DNA from: Seribacter sp963934295
GTDB taxonomy: Bacteria; Verrucomicrobiota; Verrucomicrobiia; Opitutales; Seribacteraceae
DNA length: 64,000 nt
Reading direction: 5' to 3'
NCBI GenBank assembly: GCA_963934295.1
Contig: CAWVXY010000013.1
Location: forward strand, 1 to 64,000
Shown here one piece after another: positions 35,301 through 43,335 of this stretch. A program made the translations under genes and the position numbers. Below the pieces are notes generated by a model. It saw only the letters and a program-made list of their open reading frames with translations, was not told the DNA's origin and ran no database searches. How positions within the stretch are numbered: the first letter of the stretch is position 1; each line of letters starts with the position of its first letter.

Positions 35301-36156
35301 TCTCCGTGAAATTCTGCTCAATTCAGGGAGCGAAATCAAACTTTGGAAACTTTCGGCAAGCCATGGACAAAAGCATCTGCAATTCCTCCAGGATAAGGAT
35401 GAAAAGACGACCTTTGCGACCAAGGCGGCCTTGAAAGTAGGCACTTGGATCGAGGCCGACTTCCCTCATCAGAGGAATGTATTCAAAATCATTCTCACTG
35501 CCAAAGGTGGGGATTACCCGGGTATGTTAAAAGTGGAAACATCCGAGAACGGAGATTCCTGGGTTACAGTCGCAGATCAGGTTAAGGGATCCCAGGTTAC
35601 TACGATTCCATTCGATATGGTGGTGGCTAAAAAAGTTCGGATCACCAGCCTGGAGGAAAAAAATAGTTGGTGGCAATTGTACAAACTCGAAATAATTGGT
35701 CCGGGCATGGGTGATGTGGATCAGTACAAACCTTCCAACCGTCATTACCTCCAACTTAGTGACGCAAAAAAAGTCCAAGTTGGCTGGAGCACCGCGAAAC
35801 AGAATCGATCTGTGACAGGAGGAGAGCTAAAAGTGGCAGGCCAAAAGTTTACCCATGGGATAGGCACTCATGCACACAGCGAAATCACCTATGATCTGAA
35901 TGGAAAAGGGTATCGACGATTTTATAGCATGGTGGGACACAATGACGGTGGACGGGATACCTACCTGACTTTTGAGGTTCATGTGGACAACAAAAAAGTT
36001 TTTGACAGTGGAAATATGACAAAAGGAGAACCTGCCAAGGCATTGGATATTTCCGTTCAAGGAGCAAACGAACTCAAGCTGGTAGTTACCAATGGTCAAG
36101 ATGGGAAACCAGAAGGTGACCACGCGGACTGGGGCTATGCTTTCCTTGTGAAATGA
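32314..36156 (+). CDS. ThuA / dehydrogenase / HEAT / cytochrome c / discoidin / NPCBM fusion protein
   Basis: 1280 residues with a signal peptide of about 30 residues (ends SLTAA). ThuA covers about 52-300 (NGGGLVAIHAATDGGW, GRVFVSSPGHNHH). The PVC dehydrogenase propeller covers about 320-690, then come HEAT-like helices. A cytochrome c domain has CATCH at 885-889. A discoidin-like F5/8 type C domain lies at about 1005-1130. A C-terminal NPCBM domain follows (GGELKVAGQKFTHGIGTHAHSEI in parts: HGIGTHAHSEITYDL, SMVGHNDG, NELKLVV, HADWGYAFL). The C-terminal binding domains imply polysaccharide contact. I infer an extracellular redox enzyme that oxidises a glycan and passes electrons to its heme. 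It heads an eight-gene operon with GH130, a symporter and sulfatases, and is a longer paralogue of the 4472-7780 protein. Confidence 0.9.
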   Translation: MKYPFNTIKVILFYTSLILFTCVSVSLTAAKKATPEEIQKITEAIPATIQSAKKYKVLVFSKAFTYYHSSIAVAKEMARQMGEKTGLFEADFTDDPKDLSAENLKNYDTVYLNNSTSIERGLTTEKMRNEFIEYVRNGGGLVAIHAATDGGWPGYTEMVGGNFNGHPWGHQGTYCICNEDPKHPIVNGIFDGKQSFNLNDELYQYKDFDRKKVRVLLSVDMSKFENHRGGRKREDNDYAMAWVKEFGKGRVFVSSPGHNHHIYWNKDILKMWYQGFRFVLGELDAETESIQKPSYALPPKEGEQAPIVRFKTPKESLESFKVQPGYSLELVADNPMVTEPTVCVWDGNGRMYVAEWRTYMQDINGTGTNDPVSQVVRLEDKNGDGVMDHKTVFAKDLLLPRMILPLLDSVLIAESNTNDIFEYFDRDNDGVAEEKKIWFEGGKRGGNVEHQPSGLIWSMDNWLYLTYSDYRLRLRDGKVIKGETKGNRGQWGLTQDNAGKVMYVDAGAGIGPVHPLFPNIYTKWHPTWVMAEGFREVFAIDNIADSQGGFGSMRANNSAKSFTATCGQAIFRGDRLPKDLIGNLFFHEPVGRLTRRAKIKTDSMGRRVLHNAYIEDEFVTSSDANFRPVNSATGPDGTLYIVDMHRGVVQESAWVPKGSFIHSSIKHYGLDQNVQRGRIYRVRHSGFTPGARPNMLNESSSELVRHLSHPNGWWRDEAQKLIIIKGDQTVLPALRQLVKSSANPLARLHALWTIEGLNAIDLDFLKTVYQDNDPTIRAAAIRITEPFFHQEISTISALQSLVSDPHHDVAIQLLLSASTKVTPETRALAGSVLAENPSNTYLKEIDDELNKDYFAEVARQKELAQLEAEEVALLNAGKKHFEALCATCHAPDGTGVKTPEGKMKMAPSFVNNPTVIGSKDVLAKVALQGISGPLRGKSYMGGFMMPLKTNDDQYIASVLTYIRNSFGNKAGMIKTEEVAQAREETASMTQAYTEASLREILLNSGSEIKLWKLSASHGQKHLQFLQDKDEKTTFATKAALKVGTWIEADFPHQRNVFKIILTAKGGDYPGMLKVETSENGDSWVTVADQVKGSQVTTIPFDMVVAKKVRITSLEEKNSWWQLYKLEIIGPGMGDVDQYKPSNRHYLQLSDAKKVQVGWSTAKQNRSVTGGELKVAGQKFTHGIGTHAHSEITYDLNGKGYRRFYSMVGHNDGGRDTYLTFEVHVDNKKVFDSGNMTKGEPAKALDISVQGANELKLVVTNGQDGKPEGDHADWGYAFLVK

Positions 36157-36160
36157 TTTG

Positions 36161-37201
36161 ATGACAGACCTTGCCCAACGCAGCCCTCTTAATCCGTTAA
36201 TTACTCCTTCTCAGGTTAACTCATACCATCCTGATACGGAAGTAGAATGCCTATTGAATCCGGGTGTTTTTCAATTCCGGGAAATGACCTGGTTAGTTGT
36301 CCGGGTCGCTGAACGGCCTGAACAAAAAGAAGGAGAAATTTCGTTTCCGATCATTAAAAACGGATCGGTAGAAATTGTATCCTTTCGATTAGATGATCCG
36401 TTATTGGATATAAGTGACCCAAGGGAACCCCTTTATAATGGTGTAACCTACCTATCAACCCTTTCACACTTAAGATTATTCAACAGCGAAGACGGGGTTC
36501 ATTTTAAAGATGCGGGTTGGCCTAACTTATTTGGAAAAAGTGATTTGGAAAGCTACGGAATAGAAGACTGTAGGGTTGCTTCGATGAAGGATGGTTCTTT
36601 TCTACTTACTTATACCGCCACTTCCGAAAATGGATACGGTGTTGGGTTGCGCCGAACCTACGATTGGAAAACACATGAAGAATTTGGGATGATACTTCCC
36701 CCTGCCAACAAAGACTGTGCAATCTTCGAAAAGAAAATTAAGGGGGAATACTTTTGTTTTCACAGACCAAGCGGAGTGGGCCTAGGTGGTCACTATATTT
36801 GGCTGGCATCCTCTCCGGATTTATTCCATTGGGGGAACCATACATGCCTCGCAAAAACTCGCGAAGGGATGTGGGATTGTTCTCGAATTGGTGCGGGAGC
36901 GGCCCCGATAAAGACCGAGCGGGGATGGTTGGCAATTTATCATGGGGCAGACCATCAAAACAGATACTGTCTGGGAGCTATATTACTTGATAAAAACAAT
37001 CCAAGTAAAGTAGTAGGAAGGAGCAAAAAACCGATTATGGAACCCACTGCCGACTACGAAAAAGAAGGCTTTTTTGGAAATGTTGTCTTTACAAATGGCC
37101 ACATTGTGAAAGACGATCAACTTATTCTTTATTATGGTGCTTCCGACAGTGTAATTTGTTCCGCAGAATTTTCCATTTCGGAAATACTTAAAACCTTATG
37201 A
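36161..37201 (+). CDS. GH130-family glycoside phosphorylase or hydrolase
   Basis: 346 residues from the ATG at 36161. A TTG one codon earlier is also possible. The five-bladed propeller marks of GH130 are visible: NPGVFQFREMTWLVVRVAER, STLSHLRLFNSEDGVHF, YGIEDCRV (the candidate catalytic Asp is D136), WLASSPDLFHWG, RIGAGAAPIKTERGWLAIYHG, and EGFFGNVVFTNGHI with LYYGASD. GH130 enzymes phosphorolyse or hydrolyse beta-1,2- or beta-1,4-mannosidic bonds, which points to a mannose-containing substrate. There is no signal peptide, so it works on imported oligosaccharide. It starts 4 bp after the stop of the large fusion gene and overlaps the DUF1861 gene by 4 bp (ATGA). Confidence 0.9.
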   Translation: MTDLAQRSPLNPLITPSQVNSYHPDTEVECLLNPGVFQFREMTWLVVRVAERPEQKEGEISFPIIKNGSVEIVSFRLDDPLLDISDPREPLYNGVTYLSTLSHLRLFNSEDGVHFKDAGWPNLFGKSDLESYGIEDCRVASMKDGSFLLTYTATSENGYGVGLRRTYDWKTHEEFGMILPPANKDCAIFEKKIKGEYFCFHRPSGVGLGGHYIWLASSPDLFHWGNHTCLAKTREGMWDCSRIGAGAAPIKTERGWLAIYHGADHQNRYCLGAILLDKNNPSKVVGRSKKPIMEPTADYEKEGFFGNVVFTNGHIVKDDQLILYYGASDSVICSAEFSISEILKTL

Positions 37202-38064
37202 TATCCGAAAAGATAATTTTTGAAGGCTTCCCCGATCATGACATATATAATATTACTGCCCCTTTTCATTGGATGGGACGAGATGTAATCGCTGGACGGG
37301 TTGAAAAAAGAACCGAAGAACTCTCTCAAATTGTATTATTCGAAAAATCTGCCAACGGTTGGACTCCAGTTCCCAATGCGCCGGTTTTTTCTGGACTGCA
37401 GGATCCTTGTGTTACCCGGATAAATGGAAAGCTATTGCTTGGCGGGGTACGCTTCCCCGTGATCATCGGCGATTATCAAAATGCCTGGCAGATGGAATTC
37501 TTCATCGAGAATGAGGGAGGCAAGTTTGAAAAGGTTCTGACCGGACCACCCAAGATGAAAGATGTTCGCTTCCTTCAACTTCCGGATCACCGAATATTTG
37601 TCTTAACCAGACCACAAGGAGAGAAAGGGGGTCGGGGGAAAATTGGATTTTGCATTGTGGATTCCCTCGCAGACGCAACCCACGATGTAATTGATCAGGC
37701 TCCCCTTTTTGATCACTGTGCGGAAAAATTATGGGTCGGGGCAAATGAGGCTCATAATCTAAAAAACGGCAGGATTGGTGTACTGGGTCACATTGCCGAA
37801 TTTGACGAAGATCAAAATCGACACTACTACGCGATGGCATTCGCAATTGATCCAGAAAAAGGAACCTCTACTAAGCCTGAAATTATTGCCAGGCGTTGTG
37901 ATTTTCCGGAGGGAGAATCTAAGCGCGAAGATCTTGAGGATGTCATCTTCTCCGGAGGGATCCAACGGCAAGAAAATGGAAAAGCCCTTCTCTTTGCAGG
38001 TCTAAGTGATGCAGAGGCAGGTTTCATCGAATTACCCGATCCTTTCCTTCCATACGAAAACTGA
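37198..38064 (+). CDS. DUF1861 five-bladed-propeller protein
   Basis: 288 residues, no signal peptide. It matches DUF1861, a family related in fold to GH130/GH43-type propellers: YNITAPFHWMGRDVIAGRVEKR, LQDPCVTRINGKLLLGGVRF, DVRFLQLPDHRIFVLTRPQG, and DVIFSGGIQRQENGKALLFAGLSDAEAG, given here in short parts. The acidic residues in QDP, LEDVIF and DAEAG are candidates for catalysis, but the activity is not established. The start overlaps the stop of the GH130 gene by 4 bp (ATGA), so the two proteins are made together and may act in sequence on one oligosaccharide. The GTG of the next gene is 2 bp after the stop. Confidence 0.82.
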   Translation: MISEKIIFEGFPDHDIYNITAPFHWMGRDVIAGRVEKRTEELSQIVLFEKSANGWTPVPNAPVFSGLQDPCVTRINGKLLLGGVRFPVIIGDYQNAWQMEFFIENEGGKFEKVLTGPPKMKDVRFLQLPDHRIFVLTRPQGEKGGRGKIGFCIVDSLADATHDVIDQAPLFDHCAEKLWVGANEAHNLKNGRIGVLGHIAEFDEDQNRHYYAMAFAIDPEKGTSTKPEIIARRCDFPEGESKREDLEDVIFSGGIQRQENGKALLFAGLSDAEAGFIELPDPFLPYEN

Positions 38065-38065
38065 G

Positions 38066-40039
38066 GTGCGCCTGCTTCTGCTCATAAGTTTATTTTTCGG
38101 TTGCTTGGGCCAAGCTCAAAACTTGCCAAGTATTGCGAAATTCCCAGACTTTCCTCCTGATTATTCTTTACGGGATTGGAAAAAAACTGCCCTTGATTAC
38201 GATGCCCTGGTCTTTGATCAGAACCGGACCGGAAAATTCCTTCCCCTTATTTGGATGGACGATTCGAAAAAGGTAAACCCAGCCAATGGTTTTGGCCTTC
38301 CCACTTATGTTGGGGATTCACGGCAAAACCCGAAAACCGCTTTACATGAAGCAATCACCGGTATGGCATCGGTCCTGAATGGCACCTTACTTGGAGAAGA
38401 CAAGTCAACGTATATTCCCATGCTTGCCACCCATTTTCACCAAAAGAATGGAATTGGACTGTACCTTAATCAGGTGGGCACAAGAGGGGATAGTTTCTGG
38501 TATGATCTTTTGCCCAGTCTATTATTCGTTCATCTTTACCATCACTACCCACAAACATCGATTCTAGCAGAACAGTTCCATTCAACTATTAGTACATGGG
38601 AGCAGATTGCCGGGCAACTGGGTAACAATTTTGATCATACTGGATATGATTTTCACACGAAACTACCGGTAAACCGGGGATGGTCGGAAGCAGATATCGT
38701 GGCAGGTCTGGCTTGCTTACAATATATTGGATGGAAGAAAACGCGGAACCAATCCTTTTTGGAGATGAGTAAAAAATGCCTTAATTGGATGGACCGGAGA
38801 AAAACCAATCCTTACTACGAATGTCTTGCCCCCTATGGTGCTTATGTATCCGCACTTTATAATGCAGAACGGAACGGTACTCACCAGACAACAAAATTCA
38901 TTGAATGGGTCCTCGCTGGAGATAATCCTAGAAAATGGGGTGCGATGTTTGAATCATGGAACGGAATCCCGGTTCATGGTCTAATTGGCAGTGTATATCC
39001 AAATTATGAATATGCCTTTGCCATGAACACTTTCCAGGCAGTTGGCATCATGGCACCCATTGCACGCTATGAAGACAAGTTTGCCCGGGATTTAGCCAAG
39101 TGGATTCTAAATGTTTCTTCCAATAGTCGATACTTTTACCCAGATGCATGGTCCCCTGAACAGCAGACCAGTTACAAATGGGCCCAAGAACATAATCCCA
39201 CCTTTTGCATTCCCTACGAAGGAATTAGAAAACAGGGAACCATCCGAAATTATCCCGAAGTAGACCGTATGAAATTGGGGACTCTCAAATTGGGAGAATC
39301 AACCAACCCCGATAAAGACATGCTCCTGACCGCAAACCATGAGGGTGAAGTTCACTACGAGGGAGAGATTAACTTACCCACCGGAATGGTTCATTCCCTG
39401 ATTGCAGTGATCAGACATAGAAAAATCGAGAAGGAAATTCAAGTCTTCATCCAAGGAAACCCCACCAATCAGATCAATTATCTCGCCCAAAAATCGGATC
39501 ACCAAAAGCTTTCCTTCAAGGGGAAAGGAATGATTGAAGTGGTGGTGAGGGCAAAAGGACTACAACCCGGTGAAGTAATTCAGGTCCAGGATCTGGTGGT
39601 GGAAACCAGGTTACCCAATCCGCCCCATGTCGGTGGAGATGCCACTATTCATGGGTGGGGTGAGACTGACCTCGGACTCTATGGTGGATCCAATGTCGGC
39701 TACCTTGCCGCATTGATTGAACCGACCAATATTGAAGGGATTCTTGCGATTGACCCCGTGGCAACCGATATCATAAACCCAGACGCATTTCCCACTCGTC
39801 TATTCTATAATCCATTCCCTAAAGCAAAAACCATTCATTGGAATTGTGGAAAACATCCGGTACGGGTGTACGACGCACTTAGCAATAAAACCATTTATTC
39901 ATCCGTTCACGGTTCACAGAACTTTGAAATTCCTGCCAAACAAGCAATCATGCTTGTCTCCACCCCAGCGGATAAACCCTTGGAAAGAATCAAAGGTCAG
40001 CTAATTTGCGAGAATATCGTGGTCGACTTCCAACTCTAA
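38066..40039 (+). CDS. Secreted (alpha/alpha)6-type protein, probable glycoside hydrolase or lyase
   Basis: 657 residues from the GTG at 38066, 2 bp after the previous stop. This start gives a clean signal peptide (LLLLISLFFGCLGQAQ), while a longer frame from 38006 would overlap the previous gene by 59 bp without one. Residues about 100-420 are helix-rich with aromatic and His residues (LHEAITGMASVL, DSFWYDLLPSLLFVHLYHHYP, GWSEADIVAGLACLQYIGW, HGLIGSVYPNYEYAFAMN), the look of six-hairpin glycosidases. Residues about 430-640 are beta-rich (DKDMLLTANHEGEVHYEG, GWGETDLGLYGGSNVGYLAAL) and may be a carbohydrate-binding sandwich. I cannot name the family. Its place between DUF1861 and the symporter suggests it releases the imported sugar. 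Confidence 0.65.
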   Translation: MRLLLLISLFFGCLGQAQNLPSIAKFPDFPPDYSLRDWKKTALDYDALVFDQNRTGKFLPLIWMDDSKKVNPANGFGLPTYVGDSRQNPKTALHEAITGMASVLNGTLLGEDKSTYIPMLATHFHQKNGIGLYLNQVGTRGDSFWYDLLPSLLFVHLYHHYPQTSILAEQFHSTISTWEQIAGQLGNNFDHTGYDFHTKLPVNRGWSEADIVAGLACLQYIGWKKTRNQSFLEMSKKCLNWMDRRKTNPYYECLAPYGAYVSALYNAERNGTHQTTKFIEWVLAGDNPRKWGAMFESWNGIPVHGLIGSVYPNYEYAFAMNTFQAVGIMAPIARYEDKFARDLAKWILNVSSNSRYFYPDAWSPEQQTSYKWAQEHNPTFCIPYEGIRKQGTIRNYPEVDRMKLGTLKLGESTNPDKDMLLTANHEGEVHYEGEINLPTGMVHSLIAVIRHRKIEKEIQVFIQGNPTNQINYLAQKSDHQKLSFKGKGMIEVVVRAKGLQPGEVIQVQDLVVETRLPNPPHVGGDATIHGWGETDLGLYGGSNVGYLAALIEPTNIEGILAIDPVATDIINPDAFPTRLFYNPFPKAKTIHWNCGKHPVRVYDALSNKTIYSSVHGSQNFEIPAKQAIMLVSTPADKPLERIKGQLICENIVVDFQL

Positions 40040-40043
40040 TTCT

Positions 40044-41771
40044 ATGCATTGGATCGACTACAGTATCATTTTTCTCTACATCGCATTTGCGATTGGGGTA
40101 GGTCTTTTCTTCTCTGGTAAAGCATCCAAAAATTCAGAATCCTTTTTTCTAGGCGGACGTTCCCTTCCCTGGTGGGCAATTTGTCTATCCATGATTGCCA
40201 CTAGTTTCGCATCAGATACTCCAATCTGGGTGACGGAGGTGACCAGAAAAGACGGTCTCGAAAGAATGTGGTGGGTCATTGTTTCAGTCCTCCCCCTGAT
40301 CATCGGTATTTTTCTTTTTTCCAGGCTATGGAGAAGAACGAACCTGATTACGGATGCGGAATTTTTTGAATTTCGATACGAGGGGAAATCCGCGGCAATC
40401 CTGCGTGGAGTCCGGGCGTGTTACGGAGGAATCTTACAAAATCTATTAACCATTGGTTGGGTCACTTTTGGAATGAGTACGGTGATTGAAGTGCTCACTC
40501 CTTTTGACCAGACACAGGCAATCGTAGTGCTTATGGCCGTGGCCCTTTTTTACGCCACCTTTTCCGGATTCTATGGAGTCGTGACCACCGATGTAGTTCA
40601 ATTCTTCATCACTATGGGAAGCATGCTCGCCCTTGCCTGTATTGCCGTAAGCCAAGCAGGTGGACTGGACACTATTCTTACCGGGATTCGATCGATGCCA
40701 GAATACGGTGAAAAAACCCTCTCCCTCTTCCCCGATTTTTCAACCTTCAATTCAGATGTGCTCAAAATGCTGGTGATTTTCACCCTAGTCTGGTGGAGCG
40801 ATGCCAACGGATATAATATGCAAAGAATGTCTGCCTGTCGAAATGAGAAAGACGCCATTCGGGCAACCTTATTTTACTCCATTTTCCAATCATGTCGCCC
40901 CTGGCTTTGGGTAGTTGTGGGGCTAGTTTCCATTGTGGCCTTCCCTGCCCTCTCCGATCATAGCAAGGCGTACCCGATGGTAATCAATGAATATCTCGGG
41001 ATTGGGCTGAAGGGACTTCTGATTACCGCCTTCCTCGCCGCTTTCATGTCCACTATAGACACGCACCTCAATTGGGGAGCTTCTTTCCTAACCATTGATT
41101 TATACAAACGGTTTTACCGGAAAGATGCGACTGAAGCTCATTACGTGCGGGCTTCCAAATTATTTATGGTTTTACTTATGATCGCAGGTGCAATCATTGC
41201 CACCCAAGTCGAATCGGTCAGCGGGGTAATGGAATGGCTCGCGTATCTGATGATCCCCGGAGGTATTGCCTCAGTCCTTCGATGGTTTTGGTGGCGGATT
41301 AATGCGTTCACCGAGTTAACCGCTTTGGTTGGAGGATTACTTGGAGGCATTCTTTTTAAACTACTCGATTCCGACTGGATTGTTTGGGGACAACCATGGG
41401 GCAGCTTCGCCTGGGAATTCAAAGTGGCTCTTTTAGTCAGTGTAATCTTCCCACTCAGTATTCTTGTTACTTTTCTGACCCAACCGGTATCTAAAGAAAA
41501 ACTGATTACATTTTATCGTCAGGTTCGACCGGGTGGTGCATGGGGGCCAATCCGTAAAGCAGTGGGTAAAGTTTCTGGATCCACCCTCACCCTATCCAGT
41601 TGGCTCGATGTCATAGGAGGGGTCATGCTCTGCTATGGATTATCTCTGGCAATCGCCTATGCAATTCTTCTTCACTTTCCTGCCTGTGGTATCTGCTCCG
41701 CCATTTCATTAACAGGTGCTCTTCTGGTATGGAGATGGTATAAAAAAGAAGTGGTACGCCTCACTGAATAA
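40044..41771 (+). CDS. Sodium:solute symporter (SSS family)
   Basis: 575 residues with about 13-14 hydrophobic helices. The start MHWIDYSIIFLYIAFAIGVGLFFSG, shown here as IDYSIIFLYIAFAIGVG and LFFSG, then SKNSESFFLGGRSLPWW, is the N-terminal mark of the SSS family. AICLSMIATSFASDTPIW follows at the sodium-site helix. ADAT-type residues and NGYNMQRMSACRNEKDAIRA match the family's intracellular loop, and FLAAFMSTIDTHLNWG contains the SSS signature. It should import a sugar, uronate or similar product made by the neighbouring enzymes, driven by sodium. It begins 4 bp after the previous gene and ends 1 bp before the first sulfatase start. Confidence 0.93.
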   Translation: MHWIDYSIIFLYIAFAIGVGLFFSGKASKNSESFFLGGRSLPWWAICLSMIATSFASDTPIWVTEVTRKDGLERMWWVIVSVLPLIIGIFLFSRLWRRTNLITDAEFFEFRYEGKSAAILRGVRACYGGILQNLLTIGWVTFGMSTVIEVLTPFDQTQAIVVLMAVALFYATFSGFYGVVTTDVVQFFITMGSMLALACIAVSQAGGLDTILTGIRSMPEYGEKTLSLFPDFSTFNSDVLKMLVIFTLVWWSDANGYNMQRMSACRNEKDAIRATLFYSIFQSCRPWLWVVVGLVSIVAFPALSDHSKAYPMVINEYLGIGLKGLLITAFLAAFMSTIDTHLNWGASFLTIDLYKRFYRKDATEAHYVRASKLFMVLLMIAGAIIATQVESVSGVMEWLAYLMIPGGIASVLRWFWWRINAFTELTALVGGLLGGILFKLLDSDWIVWGQPWGSFAWEFKVALLVSVIFPLSILVTFLTQPVSKEKLITFYRQVRPGGAWGPIRKAVGKVSGSTLTLSSWLDVIGGVMLCYGLSLAIAYAILLHFPACGICSAISLTGALLVWRWYKKEVVRLTE

Positions 41772-41772
41772 A

Positions 41773-43335
41773 ATGAAACTCCTGAAATCGGTCTATCGCT
41801 CCAGCTCTTTTTTGATCTTCCTTTTCATTTGGTTGGAGTCCACCGCGGCCCCAAAACCCAACATTCTTCTCATCACCGCCGATGATCTGGGATGGGATTC
41901 ATTGGGTTGCATGGGGAACCCCCTTGAAGGATTGTCCCCAAACCTGGATCGTCTTGCCTCCGAAGGCTTACTGATCAAGCACGGCTATGTGGCAACCCCC
42001 ATTTGCGGGCCTTCCCGCCAAGCTCTTTACACCGGAAGATTTCCACAGTGCACTGGACTTATGGGACACGGAGTCCAACCTCCTAATTGGTGGAAATTAG
42101 ATAGGAGTAATACAGGAACTCAATCAATCACATCCCTACTGTTACAGGATGGATACCTCAGTGGAATGATCGGAAAACACGGATCCGAATGGTGTCAGTT
42201 CAGTCTTCCCCCACACGGGCGAAACGATCAGACCGGAATGGGGCGAAATCCGGAAAAATACTTCGCTTACACCCGTCAGTTCCTTGCCCGGGCAAAAGAA
42301 GAAAAGAAGCCTTTCTTCCTCGCCGCCAATGCCCATGACCCCCATCGCTACTGGGCAAGGCATCCAGATGAAACATCTAAATGGATCAATCAAATGATGG
42401 GAGATGAACCATGGGAACGCCTGCTCAATGGCAAACCTTACCCCGATCCGAAGTCCAAATTTATACCCGAGCAATGCCCTGTCCCACCCGCCTATCCCAG
42501 TGTACCAAAATTAAAAGAATCTCTGGCCACTTACTACGACTCCGTCAATCGAATGGACCAAGTTGTCGGAGGGGTCCTGCAAGCACTAGAAGAAAGCGGA
42601 CTGGCGAAAAATACCCTCGTGCTCTTTCTCTCCGATCATGGGATGGCGTGGGATTTAAGCAAGTGGTCTCTTTATCCATCCGGGGTCCGCACCCCAATCC
42701 TTATTCGTTGGCCCGCACAAGTGAAAGCCGGACAAATTGATTCACAATCCATTGTTTCAGTTGTTGATATTGCTCCCACCATTGCGGAACTTTGTGGATT
42801 ATCCCCCATGACTAAAACCGATGGAAAATCTTTTTCTTCTTTATTGAAAAAACGACAGTTAAAATGGAAACGCTCCAGTGCATTCAGTTGTTTCAATTAT
42901 ATGAACAACTACCCTGAAATCGATAATTCGATTGATTCCTTTCCTTCTGATTTACCTGAAAAATTTGATCAATACCGACCATCTCGCTCTTTAAACAACA
43001 AAGATTTCAGTTATGTATGGAATGGGTGGGCTGATGGCAATCGATCCTTACCGAGAACCATGCTCGGAGAATTTCACTGGATGATAACAAAACTGGCAGG
43101 GAACAAGACTAATTCGACCTACGGAGATTATATTGAAAGGAAAAATTTTATTGAATTTAGAACGCGGGAAGAATTGTACGATTTATCCAAGGATCCTGGC
43201 TGCCGTACAAATCTATCCAAACATGATAATCATCAAACTACCTTGAAGGATTTTAGGAATCGCATGAAAGAGGTTTTGCAAAAAACCAACGATCATGAAT
43301 TAGATAACTACCTAACCTTCTTAAATAAAAAATGA
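41773..43335 (+). CDS. Secreted sulfatase, CGPSR active site
   Basis: 520 residues from the ATG at 41773, which opens a signal peptide ending at TAA, residue 26. A longer frame from 41716 runs into the symporter gene. The metal-binding ADDLGWD is at 36-42 and the formylglycine signature is C78-G-P-S-R82, followed by QALYTGR. Further marks are ANAHDPHRYW, FLSDHGMAWDLSKW, RTPILIRWP, and VDIAPTIAELCGL. It hydrolyses a sulfate ester after conversion of C78 to formylglycine. It is the first of three consecutive sulfatases and overlaps the next by 4 bp, so the target glycan probably carries several sulfate positions. The nearest function type by architecture is N-sulfoglucosamine sulfohydrolase-like, which says little about substrate. 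Confidence 0.94.
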   Translation: MKLLKSVYRSSSFLIFLFIWLESTAAPKPNILLITADDLGWDSLGCMGNPLEGLSPNLDRLASEGLLIKHGYVATPICGPSRQALYTGRFPQCTGLMGHGVQPPNWWKLDRSNTGTQSITSLLLQDGYLSGMIGKHGSEWCQFSLPPHGRNDQTGMGRNPEKYFAYTRQFLARAKEEKKPFFLAANAHDPHRYWARHPDETSKWINQMMGDEPWERLLNGKPYPDPKSKFIPEQCPVPPAYPSVPKLKESLATYYDSVNRMDQVVGGVLQALEESGLAKNTLVLFLSDHGMAWDLSKWSLYPSGVRTPILIRWPAQVKAGQIDSQSIVSVVDIAPTIAELCGLSPMTKTDGKSFSSLLKKRQLKWKRSSAFSCFNYMNNYPEIDNSIDSFPSDLPEKFDQYRPSRSLNNKDFSYVWNGWADGNRSLPRTMLGEFHWMITKLAGNKTNSTYGDYIERKNFIEFRTREELYDLSKDPGCRTNLSKHDNHQTTLKDFRNRMKEVLQKTNDHELDNYLTFLNKK

